NCBI GenBank assembly: GCA_029834535.1 | Contig: JAQMWT010000695.1 | Span: 124,001 to 188,000 of the forward strand | Direction of reading: 5' to 3' | Origin: Chrysophaeum taylorii | Lineage: Eukaryota > Sar > Pelagophyceae > Pelagomonadales > Pelagomonadaceae | DNA: 64,000 nucleotides | Shown: positions 29,048 to 38,288 of the stretch, one piece after another | Position numbering within the stretch: the stretch's first letter is position 1 | Layout: each line of letters starts with the position of its first letter | Translations under genes and position numbers: made by a program | The notes under the pieces: model-generated | Told to the model about the DNA's origin: nothing | Seen by the model: the letters and a program-made list of their open reading frames with translations, nothing else | The model's database searches: none

Positions 29048-29266
29048 TTTATCGCCGCTGCCGTCGACGACGTCGACGCCACCCCCCCCCCTCTCGCTGC
29101 TGCTTCCCTTGCTTGTAGGTGGCACCGACCACGCATCTCTGGATCGACAAAGACACCGTGCACACCCACGCTGCCCCCACCCGACCCGACCCAACAAGAA
29201 CAAACCCCTAAATTTAATAATAATAACAACAAATCATCTGATAAATAAATGTCCGACGAACGATGA

Positions 29267-31066
29267 ATGAAGGACTATCGCACCTACAGCCGATTCGCCC
29301 GGGACCCGCAGGTGTTTCTACACCTGGTCGACTCGGTCCTGTACACCTTGGCCCAACAGGAATCGGTTGTTCGCGTATGGTCCGTCGGCTGCGCCGGCGG
29401 CGAAGAGCCGTATTCGATTGCAATAGCCTGGCATTGCGCCATCGCGGCCGAGTTTCCGGGCGTACGGCTCGAAATCGCAGCGACGGATCTCGACGAAGCA
29501 TCGCTGGACCGCGCAAGAGCCGGAGTCTTCGACGCGCACGCCGTCGCCAATTTGCCGGTCGAGTGGATCGCGAGGTGTTTCGACGCGAACAATCGTCGAA
29601 GATACTCGCTGCGCGACGAGGTCAGGGCCTACGTGAGGTTCGCGCACGCCGACGCCCGGACCGACCCGCCTCCGGGAAGGTCATTCTCCTTGATCACCTG
29701 CCGCTATTCGGTCTTTCTATACCTACCCGCGCCCGCGTGCTGGCTTATCCTTCAGACCATGGTGGGAGTCCTGCGCGAGGCTGGATACCTCGTCACCGGA
29801 CTCTCGGACCAGATGCCCCAGGGCTTCGAGAGTCTCGGCTTGATCTCCCTCCATCATTGCGAGACAGATGTGCCCAAGGGCCTCTACCGCTTGCCGTCAG
29901 AGACGACGGAGGTTGTTTCGGACTACCCCGAGTCGCTCGCCGAGTTGCTTGCTCGAAGACGCCGCACGTCCTCGTTCCCGCTCAAGCGCGGCGACCGTGA
30001 CGACTTTGACGACAAGCCCTCGTTCTTCTCGACACGCAGTCGCAAGATCCTCGTCCGCTCGACGCTCGAACATCGCGTCCTCTCGGAGAAGGAGGAGGAG
30101 GAGGAGACGAAGGCTTCTTCTTCTTTTTCTCTGGTCTCCGACGAGACGCCAGAGAAAACGGTATCCGTAGTCTCAGAACCGAGACGTCGTCGCGAGCGGC
30201 CGCGTCAAATTTTTGTCGCTCCTACCGTTCATCCATTGTCGTCAACATCATCTTTACCTTCGCGGGCAAAGCAGCCTCGAGACGAGACGATCGCCGCAGC
30301 TCCAAGAACTACTAAAGTCGCGAAGCCCTTCGCGATCACACGATCTCCCTCGGTCTCGAAGACCACCACCGAGCTTCCGACCGCCGAAATGGCGAATATA
30401 TCCCTGCTGTGCGATGACGACCACGCTGTTTTACTCTCTCGGGATGAAACCGAGCGGCTGGTCGAGCGCTTGATGGCTGACGTCGTGCGACGCGAGCAGC
30501 GAATGACAAAGTTGCGCGAAGATCAGCAGCGCGCGCTGGACCAAGGCCGAAATACGAGCAAGGTCTCGCAACACGCGTTCGAAGACTTCCTGAAGCGCGT
30601 CGCGGCCGACCTCGAGAGACGGAAGCAATCGCTCGCGCGGCTCCAGGGGACTCTGGCGCGGGACGAGATTTCATCGGACAACAGGCTATGTCGTCGTCAG
30701 GAGCAACTCGGACTCGCCGGGCTCAGGACCATCGCTGCTCGAAGTGCTCCCTGCCAACACGCGCCGCTTGCCGTGCGGCCGAACCGTCTCGTGCGGTTCC
30801 TCCTGCGGTCGCACGCTTATACGCGCGGGACAGTGGACCGGTGTCATCATCGAGCCGCTGCTGAAAGTTTCAGCAGCTCAAGCCTCCGACGGCGTGGCAA
30901 CGAGGATCTTGAGCCTTTGCCGAGTCCGAGTCCTAATTTGCTCGCCACTTGCCGCGGTGTCCCAGACCAGAAGAGTGTTCTGAAGTGCAGCCTCAAGCTG
31001 GGGACAACGACGCTCGGCTTTAAGAACGATCTATTTGCTGGCGAAGGATCTGGCAATTCGAGTTGA
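29267..31066 (+). CDS. CheR-like SAM methyltransferase with long C-terminal extension
   Basis: The predicted protein has 599 residues from the ATG at 29267. Residues 1-210 match the catalytic domain of CheR chemoreceptor methyltransferases: YSRFARDPQVFLHLVD (equivalent to the TxFFRDpxxF segment), VWSVGCAGGEEPYSIAI (SAM motif I, about 38), IAATDLDEASLDRARAGVF (about 70) and LITCRYSVFLYL. The N-terminal helical CheR domain is absent, or encoded in an unseen exon. The remaining ~390 residues are Ser/Arg-rich disorder followed by a charged coiled-coil region (RDETERLVERLMADVVRREQ, about 390-470). CheR enzymes methylate glutamates of bacterial receptors; no such receptor is expected in a eukaryote, so the substrate is unknown. 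Bacterial ancestry of the catalytic domain is inferred. Confidence 0.8.
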   Translation: MKDYRTYSRFARDPQVFLHLVDSVLYTLAQQESVVRVWSVGCAGGEEPYSIAIAWHCAIAAEFPGVRLEIAATDLDEASLDRARAGVFDAHAVANLPVEWIARCFDANNRRRYSLRDEVRAYVRFAHADARTDPPPGRSFSLITCRYSVFLYLPAPACWLILQTMVGVLREAGYLVTGLSDQMPQGFESLGLISLHHCETDVPKGLYRLPSETTEVVSDYPESLAELLARRRRTSSFPLKRGDRDDFDDKPSFFSTRSRKILVRSTLEHRVLSEKEEEEETKASSSFSLVSDETPEKTVSVVSEPRRRRERPRQIFVAPTVHPLSSTSSLPSRAKQPRDETIAAAPRTTKVAKPFAITRSPSVSKTTTELPTAEMANISLLCDDDHAVLLSRDETERLVERLMADVVRREQRMTKLREDQQRALDQGRNTSKVSQHAFEDFLKRVAADLERRKQSLARLQGTLARDEISSDNRLCRRQEQLGLAGLRTIAARSAPCQHAPLAVRPNRLVRFLLRSHAYTRGTVDRCHHRAAAESFSSSSLRRRGNEDLEPLPSPSPNLLATCRGVPDQKSVLKCSLKLGTTTLGFKNDLFAGEGSGNSS

Positions 31067-31192
31067 CTAGCTAGTGATGGGCTCTAGTAGACAGGCTACT
31101 ACTAATATCGTCGGACCTCGATCTGGACATAATAAATTAAAGACGTCGGTCAATCCACCCACCCACTCGTGGTAGCAAGCCAGCGCGAGCCC

Positions 31193-31226
<34 letters not shown>

Positions 31227-31850
31227 GGACAAACCAACAACCAAAAAGAGACTCGCGGCGGGTCTATATAGAGGGCGTCGTGAATTGAATAAAAGAAGAA
31301 GAAGAAGATCTCGAACAACGGTGGTTCTGCGCCGGCAAACGTGGTCCACAGTTTGACGACAGTTACAATCAAGGGCCTTTGTTTATTGTTTGTGGGCCTG
31401 TGTGAAGGCGGCGTGGGGGGGGGATTCTTGAAGTTTCGTGTATGTATGCGCGTAGGATTATTATTAGCTAACGTAGATAATGGTTGAAGGATACAAGTTG
31501 ATTGATAGTAGTGTTTGGGGCCGGGAGGTTAGCTGCCTTCAATTCAGCCCAGGTGTATTGGATTTTCCTAAAGTCGTTGTTTTGGTGGTATACGCATAAT
31601 TGCATTTAGGAGGTACCAGTGTTTGTTTGTTGTTGTATTCCTAAAGAGTACTGAATATTTGGAGAGTCTGAACCCCCCTCTCTGAAAGATGACGACGCGG
31701 GTGATGGGGCAGCCGCGCAGCGGTCCATAGGGGTCGACGAGAAGGGCGACGAGGTGGTGGTCGGTAGGCGCCACGAAGACCGAGAAAGCAGCAGGGGGCC
31801 CCGCGGCGGCGATCCCCAGGCAACAAGAAGAAGAAGAAGAAGATAAGACA
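31067..31850. other. 784 bp with no gene recognised
   Basis: This AT-richer segment between two same-strand genes has no conserved coding signal. It holds a (TC)n tract at 31195-31224 and GAA-rich runs at 31296-31307 and 31829-31842, the latter just before the PstS-GPCR start codon. It probably contains the 3' UTR of the CheR-like gene and the promoter of the receptor gene. Confidence 0.5.
31195..31224 (+). repeat. (TC)n microsatellite
   Basis: An uninterrupted 30-bp TC dinucleotide run in the intergenic region upstream of the receptor gene. Confidence 0.95.
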
Positions 31851-34800
31851 ATGGGAGGGTGGGAGGCCGTGATGATGGTGGTGATGGGCGCGTTGAGGCA
31901 GGGTGGAGTGAGGAGTGAGGAGGTGATCCGCATCAGAGGTGTGGGCGCGAGCTGGCCAGGAGACTTGTACCGCGAGGCGGCCTACGCCTACAACGTGGCG
32001 TCGGAGAACGCGGACAGAGCGCACGTGGCTTACGAAGCGTCGACGTCGGCCGACGGCCAGGAAGAGCTCGCGGAGAACGGGCTCGGCGCGCCGGACTTCG
32101 CAGGGTCCGACGTCGGGTGCATCGATGATTGCGAGGAGTTGTTGTTCTTTCCAGCGGTCGCGGGGGCGGTGGTCCCCGCGTACAACTTGCCGAGTCTGAA
32201 CAGGACGCTGGTGGTGGATCGCGAGTCTCTCGCGCAGATATTCCGAGGCGAAGTTCGCGCGTGGAATTACGAGGGTTTGGGCGTGACAAGCCGGGAAGAC
32301 GCGGTGCCCGAAGATCACAACCGGAAAATCCGATCGTTGTTGCCCGACGCCGAGATCCACGTGGTCGTGCGAGCGGACGGCTCTTTTCCCGACACGACGA
32401 CGAACGCGTTCGCGAGCGCGCTGACGGCGTTCGAGCAGACGTTCGGCATCAGCCACGGAAGTGGGAGGAACCAAGACGGCGTGAGTTGGTGCGGCTGGAA
32501 CAACCCCGAGGCGACCGAGGTGGGGGTGACGGTCGATCTGGTCGACGGCGGCAAGATGATGTCGTGCGGTTCTTGGAATTACACTTTAGTCGGCAGCAAC
32601 GCGGACGTGATGGCCGTCGTCGAAGCGCTGCCGAGTTCGATTGGGTACGTCGAGTACGACTCGATCAAGGCGCTCCCAACGGCGCCGACCAACTTGAAAA
32701 TCGCCGACATGGTGAACAGATGGGGTCACGTCTTGACGCCGTCGACGAACTCGATCGAGTTTGCCATGATGGAGTACGGCGACTCGTTCGACGAGAACAA
32801 TATCGTCGCGCTCGTCGACGCCAAGGGACCCGACGCGTGGCCGATTTCGAGCTACACTTACTTCGTGCTCCACGAGCTCCCTCTCAACATCACCTGCGAA
32901 GCGCGGCAGGTGATGTTGGATTTCATCGCGTTTTTTTACGACCGCGCGTCCGGCACGCTCCCCGAGGCCGCCGGGTTCGCGCCGCTCCCCGACTTTTTGA
33001 GTACCGTGTTTCTGGACCAGATGAAGGAAAAGATTCGGTGCTACGAGCGCACGGGTTTTGCCACCTACGCCGCCGCCGCCGAGGCGTCGAACGAGACGGG
33101 AACCCAGGAGCTGCTCGTCCCTCTGACGGCGTACGACGTGATGAGATCCTACACGGATTCTTATACCGTCGCCGAAGACCTCGAGTTTGCCGAGTGGCCG
33201 CTCGTCCAGGCGGAGGATTCGATGGACGTCAAGGAACAACGGTCCCGCGCGGCCTTCGCCGTCACGAGCTTCGACGACGCGAATACGCACTGGTACGACG
33301 ACGAGTGGGTCGACGACTTTTACATGGCGCCGCTCTACGTGTACGGCGTCGCGGTCGTCTACCGGCTCGACGCCCTCGACGACCTCCTCGACGGCAGCCT
33401 CGTCCTGAACGCCAACGTCCTCGCCCAAATATACTTGGGCAACATCACGCGATGGGACGACGAGGCCATCGCGGGGCTCAATCCCGACGTTGCCTTGCCA
33501 AAAAACGCCGAGATTCGCGTCGTTTCGCGCTCGCAGCCCTCGGACGACGTCTCTCTCGTCAAGCGTCTCCTCGGGTCTGCGAACGAAGAGTTCAGGAGAG
33601 TTTATGGCGACATCACGACGGAGCTCATAGCCAGGGATCCACCGACGACGACGACGCCAGACGACGACGACGACGTCGACGACGTCGACGAGGAGCTCTA
33701 CGCCGACGACCTTTCGGACGACGACGACGACGACGACGACGTCGCGTCGCCGCCCGAAGACGAAAACAGGTCGACCTACAACGTCACGCGTCGTATGGCG
33801 GCGGCGGCGGCGGCGGCGGCGGAGAACGAGACGGAGACGCCGGCGTCGCTCGGCGCGCCGCTCCGCTTCGACGCCGCGGATCCCTACGGTGTCGAGGCCG
33901 TGGTGCGATTCTACGACCAGACGATCGGCTTCTTGCCTTATTCGGACGACCTCGAGCTCACGGTCGCTCGAATGGTCTCGCCCCGCGGCGGGATCGTCAA
34001 CTTAACGCGGAGCTCGCTCGCGGCGTGCGTAAGCGGCGAGCTCCCCGAAGCACTCGCCGAGGAGGACGAAGAGGAGCTGTTGGCCTCGTCGTTCGATCTT
34101 TCTCGCGTCTTGAGAACGAACGACGACGACGACGACGACGACGGCTTCCGAGCAACCCAGGTGCCGACGCCTCTCGGCGGCGGCGGCGGCGTTTTTTCGA
34201 CCGACGACGTCGCGGGAGACGACGGGAGCGGGGATGACGACGCGGAGAACAGCGGATTAGACGACGAGTGCTGGCCGCTCACGGCGACGTACGACGTCTC
34301 GATCAAGAAAAACCTCGTGACTAAAATATGCGAAGGATCCGTGTCGGGGTCGTCGTCGACGGTCCCCGAGCGACGATTGGTCGAGTTCACGCGATGGATC
34401 CTCAGCGGCGGCCGCGTCGACGCCGCGCTCGCGCCGCGCGGCCTCGTTCCTGTCAACGGAACGATCCGAGAGAGCCTCCGACACATGCTCGAGGAGCAGA
34501 TTCGGTGTCTGGACGCCGACTCGCCGCCCGAGAAGCGGCGCGATAATCTGAGCATCGGAGTCAAAGGGGTGATCGTCGCTCTCGTAGCCTCGGTCGTCGC
34601 TCTCGCGTGGGCCTGCGCCGTCTGGACCTGGACCTATCGCGATCGCCTCATCGTCAGACTCTCGCAGCCCGGCTACCTCGCCATCCTCTGCTTGGGGTGC
34701 GCCACCTCGACCTCGTCGGCCATGTCTCCCTTCCTCGGCGCCAACACCTTCTCGTGCCAGTGGCAGCTCTTCCTCTACGGCGCCGGCTTTTCGATCATTT

Positions 34801-36002
34801 CGGGCGCGCTCGTCACCAAGATGTACTGCATGGAGAAGTCCATCTCGACGTCTCTGAAATTCCGGACGGCCCAGCCCGAAAAGACGCGCCGCGACCTCCT
34901 CAAAGACGCGGCGCGCGTCATGGGCGCCATGTCAGTCGGAGAAATGGCCATCCTCGCGGCGTGGGCCTTGTCCAAGGATCCTCTCCACTTCGAGAGATCG
35001 TGCGTCGATTACTACCGGAGCGACGGCGAGAAGGAGTGCGTCGAGGTCGTCGGCAAGTGCCGCTCGAGCCTCGCCGGGCCCTTCCTCGGCGCCCTCTTCT
35101 CGTACCACATGCTCTGCCTCGGCGCGGGCATCTTCATGTGCTATCGCGTTCGTAACATTCCTTCGATCATCGCCGAGGGCAAGTGGGTCTTCACCGCCGT
35201 CTACTCGCAGATCCAGCTCCTCGTCATCGCGCTCCCGCTCCTCGCGCTCGTCGAAAAGGACTACACGGCATTCACCGTCCTCAAGACGGCCCTCATTTGC
35301 GCCTGCGACACCACGGTCCTCCTCATGATATTTGTTCCAAAGATGCAGCTCGTGCTCAAGTACGGCGACTTCGACCGCGACAAGATCGTCCAGTACATCA
35401 ACTCGATGGTCCACCACTCGACGCAGAACGACCACGTATACCACGGTCTCCGCAAGAGCGACGATAGCGACCGCTCCCTCAATCGCAGCAGCAGCAGCAA
35501 TCTGCGACGCAGCCGGAGCGATGATGCCTCGAGCTACTACCTAAATCGCGGCGACTCGTCTTTGTGTACGACGACGGCGACGACCACGCTGCGCCCGACC
35601 ACCAGCTTTGTCTCGCTCCGCCTCCCGGGCCTCCCCTCGGCGTCTCGATCATTCAGGTGCCGCCGGAGTAGTGGCAGCGGCTTGACCGGATTGAGCGACG
35701 ACGACGACGACGGCTTACCCCGCCAATCGTCCGTAGTAGACCTCGAGGCCGAGCCCCGCGCGGAGGAGACGGAGGACGTCCCGCCACCCCCCGACGACGA
35801 CGCCAAGTCCAGCCTGTTCCGAATCACCTACTCGACCCGGACCTCGACCGACTCGACGCAGCACTTGGACGGCGCCGACGACTCCCCCGGCAGACCACCC
35901 GCCCACAACGACCAGCGCCTCTCGAACGCGACGGTCGACGTCGATCGCGAAGAAACCAAGACGCCGCCCTCGTCTCGAGGGAGTGGGAACCAGAGGAGCT
36001 GA
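31851..36002 (+). CDS. Class C GPCR with two PstS-like phosphate-binding ectodomain modules
   Basis: The predicted protein has 1,383 residues from the ATG at 31851, with a short hydrophobic N-terminus. The ectodomain starts like PstS: IRGVGASWPGDLYREAA (compare GAGAtFPaplY). It has two tandem periplasmic-binding modules. Each has the L.qIf.G.i..W motif (SLAQIFRGEVRAWNYE, about 125; VLAQIYLGNITRWDDEAI, about 522), a V.R.dgS segment (VVRADGSFPDTTT; VVSRSQPSDDVS) and an IGY/IGF motif. Both modules end in a similar helix and Cys (LDQMKEKIRC; MLEEQIRC). Residues about 903-1170 form seven membrane spans of the class C/GABA-B-like type, ending MIFVPKMQLVLKYG. The C-terminal 200 residues are Ser/Asp-rich, likely cytosolic. 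A plasma-membrane sensor for phosphate or another oxyanion is inferred. The second module carries poly-Asp insertions encoded by (GAC)n. Confidence 0.85.
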   Translation: MGGWEAVMMVVMGALRQGGVRSEEVIRIRGVGASWPGDLYREAAYAYNVASENADRAHVAYEASTSADGQEELAENGLGAPDFAGSDVGCIDDCEELLFFPAVAGAVVPAYNLPSLNRTLVVDRESLAQIFRGEVRAWNYEGLGVTSREDAVPEDHNRKIRSLLPDAEIHVVVRADGSFPDTTTNAFASALTAFEQTFGISHGSGRNQDGVSWCGWNNPEATEVGVTVDLVDGGKMMSCGSWNYTLVGSNADVMAVVEALPSSIGYVEYDSIKALPTAPTNLKIADMVNRWGHVLTPSTNSIEFAMMEYGDSFDENNIVALVDAKGPDAWPISSYTYFVLHELPLNITCEARQVMLDFIAFFYDRASGTLPEAAGFAPLPDFLSTVFLDQMKEKIRCYERTGFATYAAAAEASNETGTQELLVPLTAYDVMRSYTDSYTVAEDLEFAEWPLVQAEDSMDVKEQRSRAAFAVTSFDDANTHWYDDEWVDDFYMAPLYVYGVAVVYRLDALDDLLDGSLVLNANVLAQIYLGNITRWDDEAIAGLNPDVALPKNAEIRVVSRSQPSDDVSLVKRLLGSANEEFRRVYGDITTELIARDPPTTTTPDDDDDVDDVDEELYADDLSDDDDDDDDVASPPEDENRSTYNVTRRMAAAAAAAAENETETPASLGAPLRFDAADPYGVEAVVRFYDQTIGFLPYSDDLELTVARMVSPRGGIVNLTRSSLAACVSGELPEALAEEDEEELLASSFDLSRVLRTNDDDDDDDGFRATQVPTPLGGGGGVFSTDDVAGDDGSGDDDAENSGLDDECWPLTATYDVSIKKNLVTKICEGSVSGSSSTVPERRLVEFTRWILSGGRVDAALAPRGLVPVNGTIRESLRHMLEEQIRCLDADSPPEKRRDNLSIGVKGVIVALVASVVALAWACAVWTWTYRDRLIVRLSQPGYLAILCLGCATSTSSAMSPFLGANTFSCQWQLFLYGAGFSIISGALVTKMYCMEKSISTSLKFRTAQPEKTRRDLLKDAARVMGAMSVGEMAILAAWALSKDPLHFERSCVDYYRSDGEKECVEVVGKCRSSLAGPFLGALFSYHMLCLGAGIFMCYRVRNIPSIIAEGKWVFTAVYSQIQLLVIALPLLALVEKDYTAFTVLKTALICACDTTVLLMIFVPKMQLVLKYGDFDRDKIVQYINSMVHHSTQNDHVYHGLRKSDDSDRSLNRSSSSNLRRSRSDDASSYYLNRGDSSLCTTTATTTLRPTTSFVSLRLPGLPSASRSFRCRRSSGSGLTGLSDDDDDGLPRQSSVVDLEAEPRAEETEDVPPPPDDDAKSSLFRITYSTRTSTDSTQHLDGADDSPGRPPAHNDQRLSNATVDVDREETKTPPSSRGSGNQRS

Positions 36003-36096
36003 CTAGACGCCGCGAGCCCTTCGGATATCGCTGGATTCTCCTGGATGTGTCATAGTACCGACCCGTCTCTTTCGTTTGGCTGTGATGACGGCACTC

Positions 36097-36123
36097 AATC
36101 ATCATCATCATCATCATCATCAT
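36097..36123. repeat. (ATC)n microsatellite
   Basis: Nine trinucleotide units just downstream of the GPCR gene. Confidence 0.9.
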
Positions 36124-36221
36124 ATCTGTGTTTTTGCGGGCGGGACGACGCGCTGATTCTGAGCGCCCGACAACTCCAAAAACAGCAAACCTAGCCACTG
36201 GACCAAAGCCCGAGCCAGATA

Positions 36222-36252
36222 GACGGACGGACGGACGGACGGACGGACGGAC
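36222..36252. repeat. (GACG)n microsatellite
   Basis: A tetranucleotide run of nearly eight units in the convergent intergenic region. Confidence 0.9.
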
Positions 36253-36644
36253 CTCGAGTGCAGAGCTGGCCGTCTGGACCACCTTTCTTCTTCGTTCGTG
36301 TGTATGTTGTAGTGGTGGCCATGATGATCATCATAATCAAGAAGAAGAAGACCCTTGCCTCGCAGCAGCACTGCCAGAAAGAAGCGCGTCGATGATGAAG
36401 AAGATGATGATGATGTGCAAATGTGTGCATGCAAAGGAAGTCTGCGCAGGTGTCACATGTTCTTCGTGCTGGTCACACGGTGACCACCGCGCACGTTGTC
36501 GGCGGCGGCGGGCTATATCGTCGCCGCCGTTTACCCCCCCCTCCTTTTAAAATATAAAGTGGAACTAGCGTCCCTTGTCGTCGTTTTCGTAGTACAGTAC
36601 AGTGCAGTGCACCCCCCTACATAAAAAATAAATTGATCCTTGTT

Positions 36645-38228
36645 TCACAAGTCGAGGAGGCTGGATATCGCGGGGGTATCTCGGTAGGGATCGGGATCGC
36701 GGAATTTGCGGCCCTTCTTGCCCCAGCGATTCGCCCGCTTGGTGACTAGGTGGCCTCGCGTCGCGGAGGGAGGTTCCACCGGGTGATGTTCCACCTCCGA
36801 GTCGGGGACCCCGGAAATGTCAAAACCGGCGTCGCGGGCGGCTCTGACGACGTTGCCAGCCCTCGTATTGTTGGGTTTGGCGTCGAGCTTGGGTCTGAGG
36901 GAAGTCTCGAGGGCCGTGGTTCTCGTGTCGGCGAAGAAGGCGTCTCGATCGCTGCAGTCGGGCGGAGGGTGGCAGTAAAGGAGCGTGCCGTCGAGGTAGT
37001 CTCGAACGAGGTCTAACGCGGCGCGACGATGGTCGTTCGCGCCCGAGCCGGAGGCCTTGTAGCCGCGCGCCTCGCAGTAGGCGTCGAGAACGTCCTTGCC
37101 TTGACAAGAGGTTCCGTAGAGGAGGTCGAAGACGGGCGCGGGGACGCGAGAGGCGACGAGGCGAGCGGCCGAGACGGGATCGCGCGCGCGAGAGAGCGGA
37201 GCGACGCCGCAGCACAGGAGCTCGGCCGCGCCGTTGGCAACGAGCGCGGGGAAGACGAGGCCGGGACAGTCGCAGAGCTCGAGGTCATCCCCCACGAGCA
37301 GCGTCTGGAGGTGCTTGGTCTTGCCCGGCGTCGCAGAGACGGCCGCGCGCGCGCGATGACCCGACCCTCTGAGCGCGTTCACGCACGTCGATTTGCCGAC
37401 GTTTGGGTACCCTACCATGCCGATGCAGGCGCGCTCGCGTTTGGAGGGGCGTCGCCCCACCTCCAAAAGCTCGTGGGGCTGCAGCACCCGCGGCTCCTCG
37501 GCGTCGCGCGCGGGCTTGGACGAGAAAAAGACGCACTCGAGGCCGTCGCTTTCAAAATAGTCGGCCCACGCGCGCCGCTGGCCTGGCCGGAGAAAGTCCG
37601 ACTTGTTGACGACGACCACCACCGGTATCTCGAGCGTTCTCGCGTATTCGACGAGCGAGGGCGGCACGAAAAACTCGGGCCATCGCGCGTCGACGACGAC
37701 GAAAACGCAATCCGACCGCTCCAGCGTCCGCCACAGCTGCCGCCACACCTCGAGATTCCGTTCGAAGGGCGTCGCGACCGTGCTCGCGAGACCCGCGCGC
37801 CGCGACCGCTCGGCCTCCTCGATCTCGGCGACGCCGCGGCGCCACGTCAGAAACGCGGCGTCCTCGCGCGAAGCTAGCTCTTCCGCGCTCGTCTTCTCGT
37901 CCCACGACGGACGCCGCGGCACCGCCAACGGTTCGAACAGTCGACCCTCCGCCGCCGCCGCCGCCGCCGAGAACGACGCCGCTCTCGTCCGCACCAGCAC
38001 CACCTCCTCCTCCGCTATCGCCGCCTCCTTGGCGCGCTCCAGGAAGGCCTCCACAGAGTCGGGGGCCTCCAGCACCGAGGTCAAGTTCGGACCTTCGCGA
38101 GCCACCACGCCCTGCTTGGGTTTCACCTGCGCGTCGCGACCCGACCGCTTCCCCCGCGTCACGATCAACGCGCTCCGCTGCGAGTGGAGACCCGGCCGCC
38201 CCTTCCGCGTCCGCTTTTGCGATGCCAT
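36645..38228 (-). CDS. LSG1: Lsg1-type circularly permuted GTPase (60S subunit biogenesis)
   Basis: The predicted protein has 527 residues. The frame is open to 38582, but the ATG at 38226-38228 gives the basic N-terminus MASQKRTRKGRPGLHSQRS. GTPase motifs occur in the permuted order typical of the Lsg1/YlqF group: G4 VVVNKSDFL (about 207), G5 FFSSKP, then G1 GYPNVGKSTCVNAL (about 274), G2-like VSATPGKTKHLQTL and G3 LCDCPGLVFP (about 319). The flanking KNLEVWRQLW-like stretch and VVVDARWPEFF also fit Lsg1. Lsg1 acts in the cytosol to release Nmd3 from pre-60S ribosomal subunits. The C-terminal tail is basic (RWGKKGRKFRDPDPYRD). It shares a 60-bp divergent region with the SET-domain gene. Confidence 0.92.
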   Translation of the reverse strand: MASQKRTRKGRPGLHSQRSALIVTRGKRSGRDAQVKPKQGVVAREGPNLTSVLEAPDSVEAFLERAKEAAIAEEEVVLVRTRAASFSAAAAAAEGRLFEPLAVPRRPSWDEKTSAEELASREDAAFLTWRRGVAEIEEAERSRRAGLASTVATPFERNLEVWRQLWRTLERSDCVFVVVDARWPEFFVPPSLVEYARTLEIPVVVVVNKSDFLRPGQRRAWADYFESDGLECVFFSSKPARDAEEPRVLQPHELLEVGRRPSKRERACIGMVGYPNVGKSTCVNALRGSGHRARAAVSATPGKTKHLQTLLVGDDLELCDCPGLVFPALVANGAAELLCCGVAPLSRARDPVSAARLVASRVPAPVFDLLYGTSCQGKDVLDAYCEARGYKASGSGANDHRRAALDLVRDYLDGTLLYCHPPPDCSDRDAFFADTRTTALETSLRPKLDAKPNNTRAGNVVRAARDAGFDISGVPDSEVEHHPVEPPSATRGHLVTKRANRWGKKGRKFRDPDPYRDTPAISSLLDL

Positions 38229-38288
38229 AAATTCCGGAATTCTATTATAACCCTTGACCGTGTGACAGACACACACAACAAATTCGTG
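38229..38288. promoter_or_regulatory. 60-bp divergent promoter region
   Basis: It lies between the Lsg1 and SET-gene start codons. It contains the palindrome attccggaat, followed by ctattataa (TATA-like) and a CA-rich run. The tccgga core also occurs in the Hip/reductase divergent region. Confidence 0.45.

Larger units (their letters stand above)
36003..36644. other. 642 bp between convergent genes, simple repeats only
   Basis: No coding potential was recognised between the GPCR stop and the Lsg1 stop. The segment contains (ATC)n at 36097-36123, (GACG)n at 36222-36252, and GAA/GAT-rich runs at 36341-36416. The two 3' UTRs must lie here. Confidence 0.6.

Noticed and set aside
32129-34237. 702-codon plus-strand open frame inside the GPCR gene
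   Set aside because: It is the +1 shadow of the PstS-GPCR coding region, Arg-rich throughout with no domain.
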